Notes: generated by a model from the sequence alone, not told the origin. DNA of 64,000 nucleotides from Symsagittifera roscoffensis (GCF_963678635.1 NC_087062.1:33579651-33643650), one strand, 5' to 3'; shown: positions 23,071 to 34,375, counted from the first letter of the stretch. Numbers and translations: made by a program.

Positions 23071-26000
23071 ATGGGCCAAAAGGACACAATCATGGCATTG
23101 GTAGAGCAGACCAACTTCTCAGAGCAGGAACTCAAACAGTACTTCAAGAGATTCAAGAAGGAACATCCCGATGGAAAGATGGACGAAAAAGCTCTACGCA
23201 AAATGTTCGGTATGCAGTCGTATCTATCGTTAACTTCTGCAATGAGTTTTGAGCTTGCAGTTAGACACAACAAGGATGCAAATTTGAGAAGTTTCCATAG
23301 CTCTTACCAGCTATTATTGAGAGACTTTTGAGCAGTCCAATAAAACCGTCCAATTAGATCAAAAATTCAAACAAAAGTTATCTGAGCTTACATGACTGTT
23401 GTGTATCGATGCGCAGCAGGAGATTTGCCAAGAAAACTTTATTGAGATTGATGTGACAGATAAACTACCTTTTTAAATTTCGTTGGTTTTTAGTTACTAT
23501 AACTGAGGAAAAAACATAAAAACAAGATATAACAGAGGACATAACTAGTTTTACAGCTAGATATCTCCCCAAAATTTTTAAATTTAAACATTTTTTTGAA
23601 GTGATAATAGAGATCAGCAAAAAAAACGTAGAATCGAAGTGGTTTTTTTTCGAAGTGAGTAAGAGAGCCGCCAAAAACAGAATTAGATCAAAATATATAT
23701 GGGTAAGTTTGTATATTCAGAATCCCTACGTTTCAGGTTGATTGTTTGCAGGTGGTTAAGATCGATTTCCGTTATCACGTGGCGGCAACTCTTAACAATG
23801 TCACTAGTTTTTTTAATAGTTTTCATTCTATCAATTTTTTGCTTAATCACGAAGTTTGGTTGACGCCAACAAAAACAGTCCAATTTGAATGATTGGGTTG
23901 AATTCTTGTTTAATTGTTTTCAGATCAAACAATGAAATAAGCAGGTTTTTGATCGTTGTCTTCATTTGGCTGGAATTTATGTGCAAAACTGTGAGCAAAA
24001 CTGTGCAAAACTGTGAGCAACATCTAATTTTTTGGCTCAAAACAAGTTTTCGCAGCGAACATTTTAAATGCTAGAGAATTTTTTCAGATCGTCAATAGAA
24101 ATTGACAAAGATACGCAATAACTGACTGATATTTTCCCCCTCATGCTTTAGCAAAGTTTGATTGTCTGAACTATCCTTTATTCTAGACTTTAACGCGTGG
24201 GTAAAATATCGGAGTTTCCATTTGGCTAATGTTGATCTCAAAAAACTCTTTCAACTTTGTTACCATAAACACGACACTTAAATCTTCTCGGGTTATGCTG
24301 TAGGATGTCAGTCATGAGAGAGAAAAGACCGACTACAGCTTGATCGGAAGTAAAAGTCCAGAAAATAACAACAGTTTAATTCATTTTTCTCTAAGACTTT
24401 CAACTTAGCAACGAACCTTGCAATTGATAGAAAACAAAGGAGATGTTTGCAAAACAAAGGAGATGTTTGCTTATGTGCCTAAGTTTCGTGAAAAACAATT
24501 TGGGTTCCCAACTAAAAGACGGCAATAAACATATCGCAAAAACTTTGATAGTCGTCAAAATTATAGCAGTCTGCATGTTCATCGTAGATTCATGTTTGGT
24601 TTTCGTCTTGATCATAACTGGAGTACTATTCACATTTCGCTTCTAAGAGTCGGTCTTTTGAGTGTTGTTGGTACATATGTAGAAATTTTTCTATAAATTT
24701 CTGTGAAACTCAAATCACACATGTTGCTGAGCAATGTAAATTAAGAACGTAACGGCAATAAGATGAGCTATAGTTGCATATAAAACAAGGACAGTATAGC
24801 CGAGCTTAAAAGCACAGAATTATTGGTTCGAATCCCGCTTTGGGCGTTTACTTTATAAAACTCAAACATGAGCTGACCTTGAGAGTAAAAAAAATATACG
24901 CTCCGTAACCGGGTTTACAGCTAGATATCTCCCCAAAATTTTTAAATTTAAACATTTTTTTGAAGTGATAATAGAGATCAGCAAAAAAAAACGTAGAATC
25001 GAAGTGGTTTTTTTCGAAGTGAGTAAGAGAGCCGCCAAAAACAGAATTAGATCAAAATATATATGGGTAAGTTTGTATATTCAGAATCCCTACGTTTCAG
25101 GTTGATTGTTTGCAGGTGGTTAAGATCGATTTCCGTTATCACGTGGCGGCAACTCTTAACAATGTCACTAGTTTTTTTAATAGTTTTCATTCTATCAATT
25201 TTTTGCTTAATCACGAAGTTTGGTTGACGCCAACAAAAACAGTCCAATTTGAATGATTGGGTTGAATTCTTGTTTAATTGTTTTCAGATCAAACAATGAA
25301 ATAAGCAGGTTTTTGATCGTTGTCTTCATTTGGCTGGAATTTATGTGCAAAACTGTGAGCAAAACTGTGCAAAACTGTGAGCAACATCTAATTTTTTGGC
25401 TTAAAACAAGTTTTCGCAGCGAACATTTTAAATGCTAGAGAATTTTTTCAGATCGTCAATAGAAATTGACAAAGATACGCAATAACTGACTGATATTTTC
25501 CCCCTCATGCTTTAGCAAAGTTTGATTGTCTGAACTATCCTTTATTCTAGACTTTAACGCGTGGGTAAAATATCGGAGTTTCCATTTGGCTAATGTTGAT
25601 CTCAAAAAACTCTTTCAACTTTGTTACCATAAACACGACACTTAAATCTTCTCGGGTTATGCTGTAGGATGTCAGTCATGAGAGAGAAAAGACCGACTAC
25701 AGCTTGATCGGAAGTAAAAGTCCAGAAAATAACAACAGTTTAATTCATTTTTCTCTAAGACTTTCAACTTAGCAACGAACCTTGCAATTGATAGATGCGG
25801 TCGAAATTTAATGACATTGTCTACAGTAGCGGATTTAGGGAGGGGGGAGGGGGGTGGACGCCCTTCTCTGGGATTCGACCCCCTGCCGACCCAAAGGGTC
25901 CCCCCTTTGAACTATTTTGAGACATCCATTTTTGCCTGCGGCGCAGAAGTTTTGGCCAAAGCAGAGTCTTTTTAGAGAGCTCGGAAAATCAATATGGTCT

Positions 26001-28034
26001 ACCTAAGCCCCCCTCGAGAAAATTCTAGATCCGCCCCCTTGGCATCAACCTTATGGATAGGATCGGTTAAAACCATCGGAAAAACTCAATGTCGACATAT
26101 TTCGACAATCATTTTTACTCAAACTCATAATAAAGAGACATCAATTAATAAAGATTCACTTCTGATATTATTTTCTTCAATAGATCAGGTACTACTGTAT
26201 ATTTATTCACTGAGTGTCAATTAGGAGATATAACTTGGATGAATTCTCATGTCATCACAGTGACGGTCAACGAACTTCTGGTCAACATCCTGTTTATATC
26301 GATATGTTTTTTCGAATTGTTACGAATCGGGTGAACAACATGTTTTGAAAATTTTCAATTGATATTCTGGAGTAATTGTTATGGAAATGAGCTCTTGAAA
26401 CTTGAAATTCCAATGGAAACTCCATCAAAATTATATCATGATTTCTTTTTTTCAGAGTCGGTGTTCCGGGAGGGCGACGCGAGTGAGATTAGTGCCCAGA
26501 TGATGCACATGTTCGACCGGGACAACTCCGGCAGTCTGGACTTCGGGGAGGTCATCATGGCACTGTCGGTGACTCGCAAAGGGTCGCCAGAGGACAAGAT
26601 GCGATTGGCATTCGACATGATCGACAACGACTCAAATGGTCAGCTGAACTATTTTCGCTGAGTTTGTAATTTAATATATGATTTATTTTAGTTCCTACTG
26701 CCCCCCCCCCCCCTCCCCTTAAAAGATGGAGCGGAAACTATTACTCACTCAAATTAGACTACCTCGAAAAGTTCTCATGGGTTGATTGGAGCATTATTAC
26801 ATTAAAGCCTTCTCAATCGTGATTCGGGTTCTAAAAGTTCAAAAAATTGTTTCATTGTTGAAAAAAACTTGGAATCTTTGTGAACTAATTGCAAAGGGGG
26901 GTTGCTACAAGTCACAAATTTCATATATTCTTAACAATTGAACTCTTAGTGAAGGGGTTATTTAATAGGATCCAAAAATTTGTTTTTGTTATTTTTCTGT
27001 TTTTCAGACTACATTTGATAAGAACCTGAACTCTCTATTTAGTTGTACCAACAATTTTACGTTTTTATAGCTAGTATAACTTCGCATGTTATCAGTTCGT
27101 TACCCAATTCATTCGCACTTTGGCAACGAAAAACAAGATTTGGAGAAAAACTGAAACAAATATAGATTTTTAATAATTGTTCCATCTTTTCTATATATTT
27201 TGCACCTAAATCATTGTACTCGGAACATTCTGCACTACTTGTAAAAAAGCCGGCTATCCTGGTTTCAATAGGTACACATCAAATCTTTCTATCGATTATG
27301 CTACAAATTAGGCTAATAAAATTTTTGGATAAGATGCTCAAAACGCTTGTTAATCAACTCTCATAGCCTTTTGTTAATAATGACAGTTCTCAGTGGCGTG
27401 CCGAGAAGGGGGACTATGCGACCGCCCCTTCCTTCAATTCCGGTTGCCAATAATTTCCAAATGTTCCCCTCCCCCCTTGGTATAATTTTACATCCATTTT
27501 TGGCTGGCCAACTGCAAAAACTACCACAAAATAGGGTCTTTATAGTATTTTCGGAGAGCTCGAAAAATCAAATTGGTCGACGTGAAATTTTTTTTAAAAT
27601 TAAAAATCCAATCCCCCCAAAAAGAAAATCCTAGATACCTCCCTTCAAATAAGTGTCTTCACTGCGTTCAATGACATTTCATTTCCTTATATTTGACTTG
27701 ATAACGCTTGCAACTGTTTTGAAGCAGAAATATATTGCACGTATGTACAATTTTATCTTCAGGTACGATTGAGTATGAGGAGATGGTTCAACTAGTCACT
27801 GCACTTCACAAGATGGTAGGGGTCACCATAGTCCACGTGAACGGAAGCGCAGAAGACGACACTCCAGAGAAACACGTGAAGAAAATGATGGCCAAACTGG
27901 ACACTGACAACGACAATGTCATCTCCTTTGAAGAGTTTTGTCACGGACTCAAAAATGAACCAGCCATAGCCCAGCTGCTCACAGTTCAGACCAGTCCAGA
28001 GATACTCGCCAAGAAGCTCACCAGCTCTCAATGA
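23071..28034 (+). CDS. Neuronal calcium sensor (NCS) family EF-hand protein
   Basis: Three exons, 23071-23209, 26456-26638 and 27763-28034, join in phase 1 each time to give 197 residues, the usual NCS size. MGQKDT suits N-myristoylation. EF1 is degenerate, as expected in this family. The EF2 loop (DRDNSGSLDFGE), EF3 loop (DNDSNG then TIEYEE across the exon 2/3 junction) and EF4 loop (DTDNDNVISFEE) keep the metal-binding positions. The GDAS and ALSVT blocks are typical of the frequenin/hippocalcin/recoverin group. NCS proteins are cytosolic calcium sensors that move to membranes through a calcium-myristoyl switch. The subtype cannot be assigned. This exon 1 (copy C) is nearest to exon 2 and differs from copy A by Asn30 to Lys. 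Copies A and B could replace it. Confidence 0.88.
23548..24430 (+). repeat. Direct duplication, copy 1 (0.88 kb)
   Basis: The sequence from TTTACAGCTAGATATC to GCAATTGATAG is repeated at 24913-25794 with very few differences (homopolymer lengths and an isolated C/T change). It lies in the intron after NCS exon-1 copy C. The short ORFs within it show no recognisable family. Confidence 0.95.
24431..24470 (+). repeat. 20-bp tandem repeat, two copies
   Basis: AAAACAAAGGAGATGTTTGC occurs twice in a row immediately after duplication copy 1. Confidence 0.9.
24785..24912 (+). mobile_element. tRNA-like SINE fragment
   Basis: It contains a B-box-like GGTTCGAATCCCGC and then a tail (TTTACTTTATAAAACTCAAA ... 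GCTCCGTAACCGGG) shared with 29995-30130. It is probably a SINE family different from the one at 34-59 kb. Confidence 0.45.
24913..25794 (+). repeat. Direct duplication, copy 2 (0.88 kb)
   Basis: This is the second copy of 23548-24430, offset by about 1364 bp. It begins directly after a tRNA-like repeat ending CCGTAACCGGG. Confidence 0.95.
25824..26041 (-). mobile_element. hAT-type MITE, reverse orientation, short
   Basis: One end reads CAGTAGCGGATTTAGGGAGG and the other ...TCTAGATCCGCCCCCTTG, which match the termini of the 4091 family in reverse orientation. The interior shares the ACCCCCTGCCGACCCAAAGG block. No clear target duplication was seen. It lies in the NCS intron before exon 2. Confidence 0.7.
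26698..26719. repeat. Poly-C rich tract
   Basis: A run of Cs followed by CTCCCC, just inside the intron after NCS exon 2. Confidence 0.85.
27391..27645 (-). mobile_element. hAT-type MITE, degenerate
   Basis: The start reads CAGTGGCGTGCCGAG and the end AAAATCCTAGATACCTCCC. Between them are the family blocks (GGGTCTTTATAGT, GAGAGCTCGAAAAATCAA, TTGGTCGACG). It lies in the intron between NCS exons 2 and 3. Confidence 0.65.
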
Positions 28035-28444
28035 TTTCTTATATTAACTGCGGCAAAATAATGTTCTCGTTCTATCTGTAAATAACTTAATTGTTTAGTC
28101 TTTAATTATAGAATTTTGATGTGAAGTTAGTTTTATTGGATTGAAGCGAGAGGCCATGAAGAGAAATTTTCAACCTTAAAATGAGAAAATTTCGTTGTTT
28201 CCACACTTTTGATAACAGAAAATGATATTTTTGTTGTGACCAATGTAAGAAAAAATATTACTTGGGCGTGTTTACACGCTGAATCCCTTTCAGTTGTGAT
28301 TCCAAATGGTCGGAAAACTTTGCTTTTTCAGGAGAAATGAATTCCATTCCCTCCCTGTTCACTCTTTTGACTGAGACAAAACCACCAGTAGAGCGACAAC
28401 AAAATTTGTGTTCATGTTAATAACCACTAGAACAGTAACTATAA

Positions 28445-28467
28445 AATAAATATTTCAGTAAAATAAA
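28445..28467 (+). promoter_or_regulatory. Candidate polyadenylation signals of the NCS gene
   Basis: Two AATAAA hexamers lie about 410-430 bp after the NCS stop codon. They are candidates only, because the region is AT-rich and such hexamers arise by chance. Confidence 0.3.
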
Positions 28468-28820
28468 GAATATCATCCAAAATACATTGACACGAAAACT
28501 AGGTATGTTTTTTTTTAGTCTTATTCGTACTCGTTCAAAGTAACAAAGTGATAGTTATTAAAAATAAGTTGTTTTCTCAAGTTCCTGTTATGCGTTAATT
28601 TTGCAATTAATTGTTGAAGTGAATTAAACATTAGTCACCGTGATGACATAAATAGTTGATTACTGAGTAGTAGTTTAAGTTGACGTTTTCAGACGGACAA
28701 AAATTTTTTTTACCGTTATATTCAAGACTTCACATGTTATTTTCAAGTTACGGTGAAAGTTGACCTGTCTGACGTTTGTATCAATTCAAAAATTTTGAAT
28801 AAAATGCACTAAAATTTGAA

Positions 28821-29020
28821 NNNNNNNNNNNNNNNNNNNNNNNNNNNNNNNNNNNNNNNNNNNNNNNNNNNNNNNNNNNNNNNNNNNNNNNNNNNNNNNN
28901 NNNNNNNNNNNNNNNNNNNNNNNNNNNNNNNNNNNNNNNNNNNNNNNNNNNNNNNNNNNNNNNNNNNNNNNNNNNNNNNNNNNNNNNNNNNNNNNNNNNN
29001 NNNNNNNNNNNNNNNNNNNN
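28821..29020. other. Assembly gap (200 N)
   Basis: Exactly 200 Ns, probably a scaffold gap of placeholder size. The true length is unknown. Confidence 0.99.
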
Positions 29021-29185
29021 TAAACTAGTTCATAAAACAATTTTGGCCGACTTTGATAACAGGTTTGATTGAACGCTCTCAGAAGCTTATAATCACGGTG
29101 CTGTGAAAAAACTAGATAAACATTGTCCGATTGTAAAATTATTGCATTTTTCAAGTCACTTAAACGCCGGAATTTGGATGTATTT
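29021..29185 (+). repeat. Diverged dispersed repeat, copy beside the gap
   Basis: It matches 30150-30320 through blocks such as TAGTTCATAAAAC, TTTTGGCC, GTCCGATTGTAAAATT and GCCGGAA. It is cut off on the left by the N gap. Confidence 0.55.
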
Positions 29186-29248
29186 TTTATTCAAAAAACG
29201 TTCCGACCGAGAGTTCGACCATGAGAAGCCGCACCAGAAGGACACTGT

Positions 29249-29633
29249 GAGGATTTCACAAAGAAGTTTACAGACAGACGCCTGATGAAATGGCCATCTA
29301 CGGTCGATAGAAAAACTCCAGAAAACCCAAACCCAACGTTTTTTGCAAGGTATTGCAAAACTTAAACTGTCTCCAGTTACCCCCTTGCTAAGTTTTGATT
29401 TTATATATATTATAGTTTTGATCTATTTAAAAAGTTTTCATATTAAACATATATATACATATTTATAATATCAAAACTTAGCAAAAGGGGTAACTGGAGA
29501 CAGTTTAAATTTTGCAATAGCTTGCAAAAAACGTTGGGTTTGGGGTTGTCTCACAGTTTTCTGAAGTTTTTCTATCGACCAGAGATGGTCACTTCATCAG
29601 GAGTCTGTCTGTAAACAACTTTCTGAAATCCTC
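29249..29633. mobile_element. Palindromic foldback element
   Basis: The left arm (about 29249-29407) and right arm (about 29465-29633) are near-perfect reverse complements around a 57-bp AT-rich spacer. Shared blocks include AACGTTTTTTGCAAG, AACTGTCTCCAGTTACC and GTTTACAGACAGAC. There is no coding capacity. It looks like a MITE or foldback transposon. Confidence 0.85.
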
Positions 29634-29670
29634 AGAGTGTCTGAAATCCTCAGAGTGTCTGAAATCCTCA
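29623..29670 (+). repeat. 18-bp tandem repeat
   Basis: CTGAAATCCTCAGAGTGT is repeated two and a half times at the outer edge of the palindrome's right arm. Confidence 0.9.
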
Positions 29671-29994
29671 TATCTATATATCTAATTTATTTAATTATCA
29701 AAATGCTCACAATGGCAAAACACGGTAACAAGTACTAGACTTTTTTTAGATAAAATACTCTGGGTCAAAAAAAGCAAGTGACTTAAGTTTTGCTAGAAGT
29801 TTTGGCCCAAATTTTTGGACGCTAGTATTAAAAAATTTTAACGGCTGTTCGTTTGCCGGAGAATGGTTTTTAGTGACCCACTTCACTCATCTTCCGGATT
29901 GTTATCAACTTGTTTTAAGTGTTATGTCGAAGACGTGGAACTTGTTAGGCAAGTTAAAGCGTGGTAGGAATTAGAGAGCTTTTACGCAGAGAAT

Positions 29995-30130
29995 TATTAA
30001 AACGCTCGGGCGGGTTCGGCATAGGTTCGAATGCCGCCTAGGTTGTTTACTTCACAAAACTCAAATATGAGCCGAAGTTGAAAGAATGTAAAATATATGC
30101 TCCGTAACCGGGTTCGAATCCCCCAAAAAC
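29995..30130 (+). mobile_element. tRNA-like SINE fragment
   Basis: It has a B-box-like AGGTTCGAATGCCGCC, then a tail shared with 24785-24912 and a second B-box-like GGGTTCGAATCCCCC at the end. It continues into the repeat at 30150-30320, so the full element may span about 29995-30320. Confidence 0.45.
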
Positions 30131-30149
30131 CTTTTTTGTTTTGTTTAGC

Positions 30150-30320
30150 TGTTAAATTAGTTCATAAAACGGCTTTGGCCATCCTTGAATGACATGTTTT
30201 TGTGCGTCAGACGTGTGTAATTTGGGGGTTGTCAAAGAGCTAGTTAAATATACTGTCCGAAAGTAAAATTCTTGCTTTTTAGAGCCGTTTAAAAGCCGGA
30301 AAATAGACGTGTTTTTTGTT
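30150..30320 (+). repeat. Diverged dispersed repeat
   Basis: This is the partner of 29021-29185. It follows a tRNA-like stretch directly, which suggests both belong to one SINE-like element. Confidence 0.5.
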
Positions 30321-30329
30321 TCGAAATAC

Positions 30330-32080
30330 TTTTCATTTACTGCTTTTCATCAGCAAAACACATAAGCTGAGATACTTCACATTTCGTTTTTCTCATTTTG
30401 CTTTTTAGGGATGCTATGAACAAGTTGTTCGAACAAGTTCCTGATAAATGTTTTCTGCAAATCATGTTGATTTGACTTTTGAAACAGGTGACAGAACAAG
30501 TGTTTTTTATGCAAACAGTGTTAACTTCTTTGTGAAGATTTTGACAAAATTAAGCAGGGAAATTTAAAGATATTAATATAGTGAGCTGAAAAATCAAACG
30601 GGTTTTTTCACATGACTTTTTTAAATTGTGGTTTCAAAGTTTCAGGAATATGGTTTGAAAGTTTCAGCCAATTCAGGATAAACAATGTACATTGTTTTCT
30701 CATTCTTTGTTACACCGTAGCATGAGCGGGCAAACTTAATCATGCCAATTGGAATTGTAGCAACCTAATATATCCAAAAATTAATGAATAGATAACAAAT
30801 ATATCTTTTTCTACTTTACATTACATTGGTGAGGGCTAAAACTGCAGTTATTATATAGTTTTATGTTTTTTGATGAACTACTGCTCATTACTTTAAAAAT
30901 GATGGGAAAATCAATTCTTTTCCCTGATACGAACAGCCATGTTTTTATATTAAGAGGTTGACGGTTCCCAGCTTATCACCCCGCGTTTTTTAACCCTTTT
31001 CTTAACCGCCTCTCAAATAACCCCAGAATTAGATAACCCTACTTTACCTTAACCCTTTTTTAATACCAATTGTCAGAATCAAAGTGAAATTTACCTGAAA
31101 GGAACTCGGAACCATAGCGTCCTTAAACATCAAAGCTTTAATTGCAAAAACTTTTTGGAAGCAAAATGAAATAACATGCAAGCTGCTAAATTCGGTTTAG
31201 ATTTGAACAGAAATTACTTTGCCGATAGTCTAGACTTTGATATGAATTGAAAACCAATCCGATCGGCATAACTCAAACTATTATCCAAAAATGATTAGAT
31301 TTCTGCAATATTGAAATTGATCTGGAAAACAATCTTGCAAATAATAGGGTAATTGACTGAATTTAAATGGTTTATGGAGTGAAAACTGGCGGTGACCAAA
31401 ACTTTGATCGATTTAATCTAAGTTTTTTTTTCAAATCGCAATCATTTTAAAGTAAAACTTAACAAACCATCTTAAGTTAGTCAATTTTTTTTGAACTGTC
31501 GGCATACAACGCAATGTCTAAAGGGTTTGCCAGCTCCTAGTCCCAACCTAGCGTCCCACCAAAGGAGCGATTGTTCCGGGATTAAATTGCTAGGGGCAGC
31601 ATTTTCAAAAGCGAGTCAAGTCAATGCGTTTTTTTTACTTCTCCGAGAGGCTGCAAAGAGACGTTTTCTCAAAAAATTGACAAACAAAAACTTAATTTTT
31701 AAATAGATACAAAGAACAAATGTTTAGCTTATGTTCACCATAGCGCGAAAGAAAAGCAAATCAGTTTTTCTTTGTAAACCTGCATAATAATTTAGGACTC
31801 GGTACTTTTTCTTTTTTGTAAAATGGTGCCCGCTTGAGGCGCAAAAGAAACTAAGTTTTTGAAGGGAGAGGCATCCTTTTGCAGGTTTGCGATTACTTTC
31901 CAAATACTAGGGTGTGAACCACTAAACTATGACTGTATACCATAATGCCAGCCATCCACAGCATTTGCTGTTCTTGCCAAACCGGATGTTGCCGCATCTC
32001 TTTGGTTTATAGTAAAGGGGGGAATGGGACTTCTCGGGACTTTCTAGGACTTACATAGACTTTTTATGTAATAAGATCCA
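30330..32080. other. Non-coding stretch without recognised features
   Basis: AT-rich DNA with no supported gene. A weak A-box-like stretch lies near 31910-31960. The short plus-strand ORF at 31491-31706 has no recognisable domain or splice context. Confidence 0.5.
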
Positions 32081-32098
32081 AAATACAGGCAAAGCTCG

Positions 32099-32475
32099 TC
32101 AATTTTTACAATTTTTTTTCAACTCTTTTATGGTGCGATTGCATACTATTTGAATTTCCTCGACTAATTTATTGTACGAGTTCCTTATTTCATCTTCTTT
32201 TTCAAAATCCAGTGAGGGTAACATTTTAAGTGCTAGTGCAAGCTCGTGGCTTGTTTCGTACTCCTTTTTAAATCCGAGTTCCGCAATTTTTCTAGTTTTG
32301 GGGAAGATGAAAAACATCCAGCCAGCTTGGATTCTGGGAAGTTTTTTCAAAACGCTTGAAGAGCAGGCTGCTCAAATTCATTTAAATTTTTCGGGTTTAC
32401 TGTCAGGGTGTAAATTTTTTAGGGCTTCTAAGAAACGATGGTATGTTTTCCCGTTTTATTTGGTAAGGACGCATA
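32099..32475 (-). pseudogene. MULE (Mutator-like) transposase fragment
   Basis: The 83-codon frame 32350-32099 carries LPRIQAGWMFFIFPKT and ELGFKKEYE, matching the region of MULE transposases after the last catalytic segment (the QGCxFHF...IxxxGLxxxY pattern). Upstream in another frame is a piece with a DFEQ-like acidic motif preceded by LKNLHPDS, the pattern before that segment. A frameshift and stops separate the pieces. The catalytic core is incomplete. Confidence 0.6.
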
Positions 32476-32799
32476 GATGCAAGTAGAGGCTAGTCCTGAA
32501 AAAATAACATAAATAGAGTAGAGTTGAGAAAACATTTTAGGAGTAAATTTGAAAGTTTCATCAGCCAATCGAAGTGATTTTACGCGAGAAACTAGGTTTT
32601 AATTTAAATAATTACTCACTTTTTCATTCTACTCCAAAAATAATCCAAGAAATCTGATCGAATTCAAGCTTAAAGTTAGCAATATTTAATTGAAACTAAA
32701 ATTGTCGAACCCTCTCACACTTAGTTATTCTATCTCACCCAACAAAAAAGAAGATATTGCAGCTTATAACTTATCGGCAACATAGTTTTTTAACAAATA

Positions 32800-33317
32800 T
32801 AAAACTTCCGTTCAGCGTAAATTAAATTGGAAAACATGAGATGTAAAGACCCAATAACTTTCCGGAAAGTGTTACACTATTCTGCTATAATGAAGCGGAT
32901 ACATCTAGAACACGCTGTTGAACCAATGTAGAAGTCTTGCCAAAAAATTTGAACCTCGGTTCAAGGAAAAAATTTATCTGATATTATAAACACGTTCCTT
33001 GGAAGCTCGTTTGAGCAATTTAACTCTAAAAACAGAATAATTGCTAAATTTTCGAAGAAAAATGTGAATCATTTTTAATTCAATCAATCGAATTTGAGAA
33101 AACTGGATTTTAAAAAAATATTCTGCGTCTGATAACCACTTATGATATTCGAAAGCAACATGTTTCTTTCATTTACCAAATGATTTTGAAGGTAAATTTT
33201 CAAGTTTCAAAAAGATTTAAGTACCAGAATAAAAAATTAACCTTGAAAAAAATGTAGGATCATTTCCTGCAAAAAAAATAGAAGTAAAATGGTCAAAATT
33301 TGAATAGTAAAACACCT
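32800..33317 (+). repeat. Diverged tandem duplication, copy 1
   Basis: It shares with 33345-33976 a long series of blocks in the same order: AACACGCTGTT-like, TTGAACCTCGG, CCTTGGAAG, GAGAAAACTGGATTTTA, TTTACCAAATGATTTTG and GGATCATTTCCTGC. Identity is moderate, so the duplication is old. Confidence 0.8.
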
Positions 33318-33344
33318 TTTAGCAGTTTGAAGTTATAACTTCCC

Positions 33345-33976
33345 TTGACCGTAAATGAAATTGCAAAACAGATCTATACTTGCATTAATTTTCCGGAAAA
33401 CGTTACACCGAAGCAAAATTTTTGAGGCAAACAATTGGAAAACTCAATGAACAAGGAAAATGGTTCTTTCCTTCCCTCCCTTAAGTTTAAGTGAAAAAAA
33501 AAATTTTCCGAACTTTTATACACACAGCAATCTATATGCTAAAATGAATCGGATATACCTAGAATACGCTGTTCAATCTAAGCATAAACTTGCAAAAAAA
33601 AATTGAACCTCGGCTCAAAGAAAAAAGTGGACTGATAATTTAAACACTTTCCTTGGAAGATCGTTTGAGCAATTTTACTGTAAAAAAAAACAGAGCAATT
33701 GCTAAAAATTCGAAAAAAATCTTTATTATTTTTTAGTGAATAAATCCAATTCGAGAAAACTGGATTTTAGAAAAATTTTCCGTCTCTGATGACCACTTTT
33801 GATATGAGAAAGCAACGTTTTTGTTTCATTTACCAAATGATTTTGTAGGTAATTTTTTCTTTAAATCAAAGATTTATTCCACCAGAATATAAATTTAATC
33901 TTGAAAAAAAATTGCAGGATCATTTCCTGCAAAAAAAATAAACTAAAATGGTCAAAATTCAAATACTAAAACACCA
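33345..33976 (+). repeat. Diverged tandem duplication, copy 2
   Basis: This is the second copy of the 32800 repeat, with small insertions and many substitutions. No coding potential was found in either copy. Confidence 0.8.
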
Positions 33977-34021
33977 CTTTTGTATTTGAAATTCAAATAC
34001 CAAAACAACATACTAAATTGA

Positions 34022-34375
34022 ACACAGTGGTGAAGTTGCACTTCGCATACACAAGCAAAAGTACGACCGATATCGCTACTGGGAAAAACTGAAATGATTA
34101 AAACTTTGAATCTACAAAATTTCTTAAGTGACGCACGACAATTATTAGTCTATATAATTGCTAAGTAACGCAAGCCAATTATGACGCATTAGCGGTACCA
34201 TTCAATTAGAAAAAGAAATTAACCAATTACCATGCCTCAATTTATAGAGCGGACGCATTTGAACTATAATCCAAAAAGTTCATTAAAAACATCCGACCCT
34301 GCCCGGGTTCGAACCCTCTTATTTTGATGCTGGTCTCCTTCCTTGCCTCTACACTACAGATCCATGGTACCTTGA
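34022..34375 (-). mobile_element. tRNA-derived SINE, near complete
   Basis: On the minus strand the head near 34375-34300 is tRNA-like, with an A-box-like TCTGTAGTGTAGAGG and a B-box GGGTTCGAACCC. The 3' end carries the family tail (GTGTATGCGAAGTGCAACTTC), a degenerate form of the GCGAAGC/GCTTCGC hairpin. Confidence 0.6.

Larger units (their letters stand above)
20294..23462 (+). repeat. Tandem repeat unit 3, truncated at both ends
   Basis: This is a direct copy of unit-1 sequence from about 737 to about 3913. It starts abruptly after unit-2 sequence at about 20293 and stops matching at about 23462, just after the NCS first exon and the start of its intron. It lacks the minus-strand ORF, the second MITE and the gag-like remnants of the full unit. 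It is the copy nearest to NCS exons 2 and 3. Confidence 0.92.

Noticed and set aside
1-23462. CRISPR array or phage-type repeat system
   Set aside because: The repeats are kilobase-scale tandem copies with eukaryotic genes and transposons, without short direct repeats and spacers.
23683-24074. Small ORFs repeated at 25047-25438
   Set aside because: They are identical only because the 0.88 kb segment was duplicated. They have no domain, no splice context and no sign of coding constraint.
26639-26661. Reading NCS exon 2 through to the stop at 26661
   Set aside because: The GT at 26639 is in the right phase to join exon 3 and completes a canonical EF-hand loop. Reading through would cut the loop short.
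28816-29154. ORFs spanning 28786-29154
   Set aside because: They consist mostly of unknown residues from the N gap.
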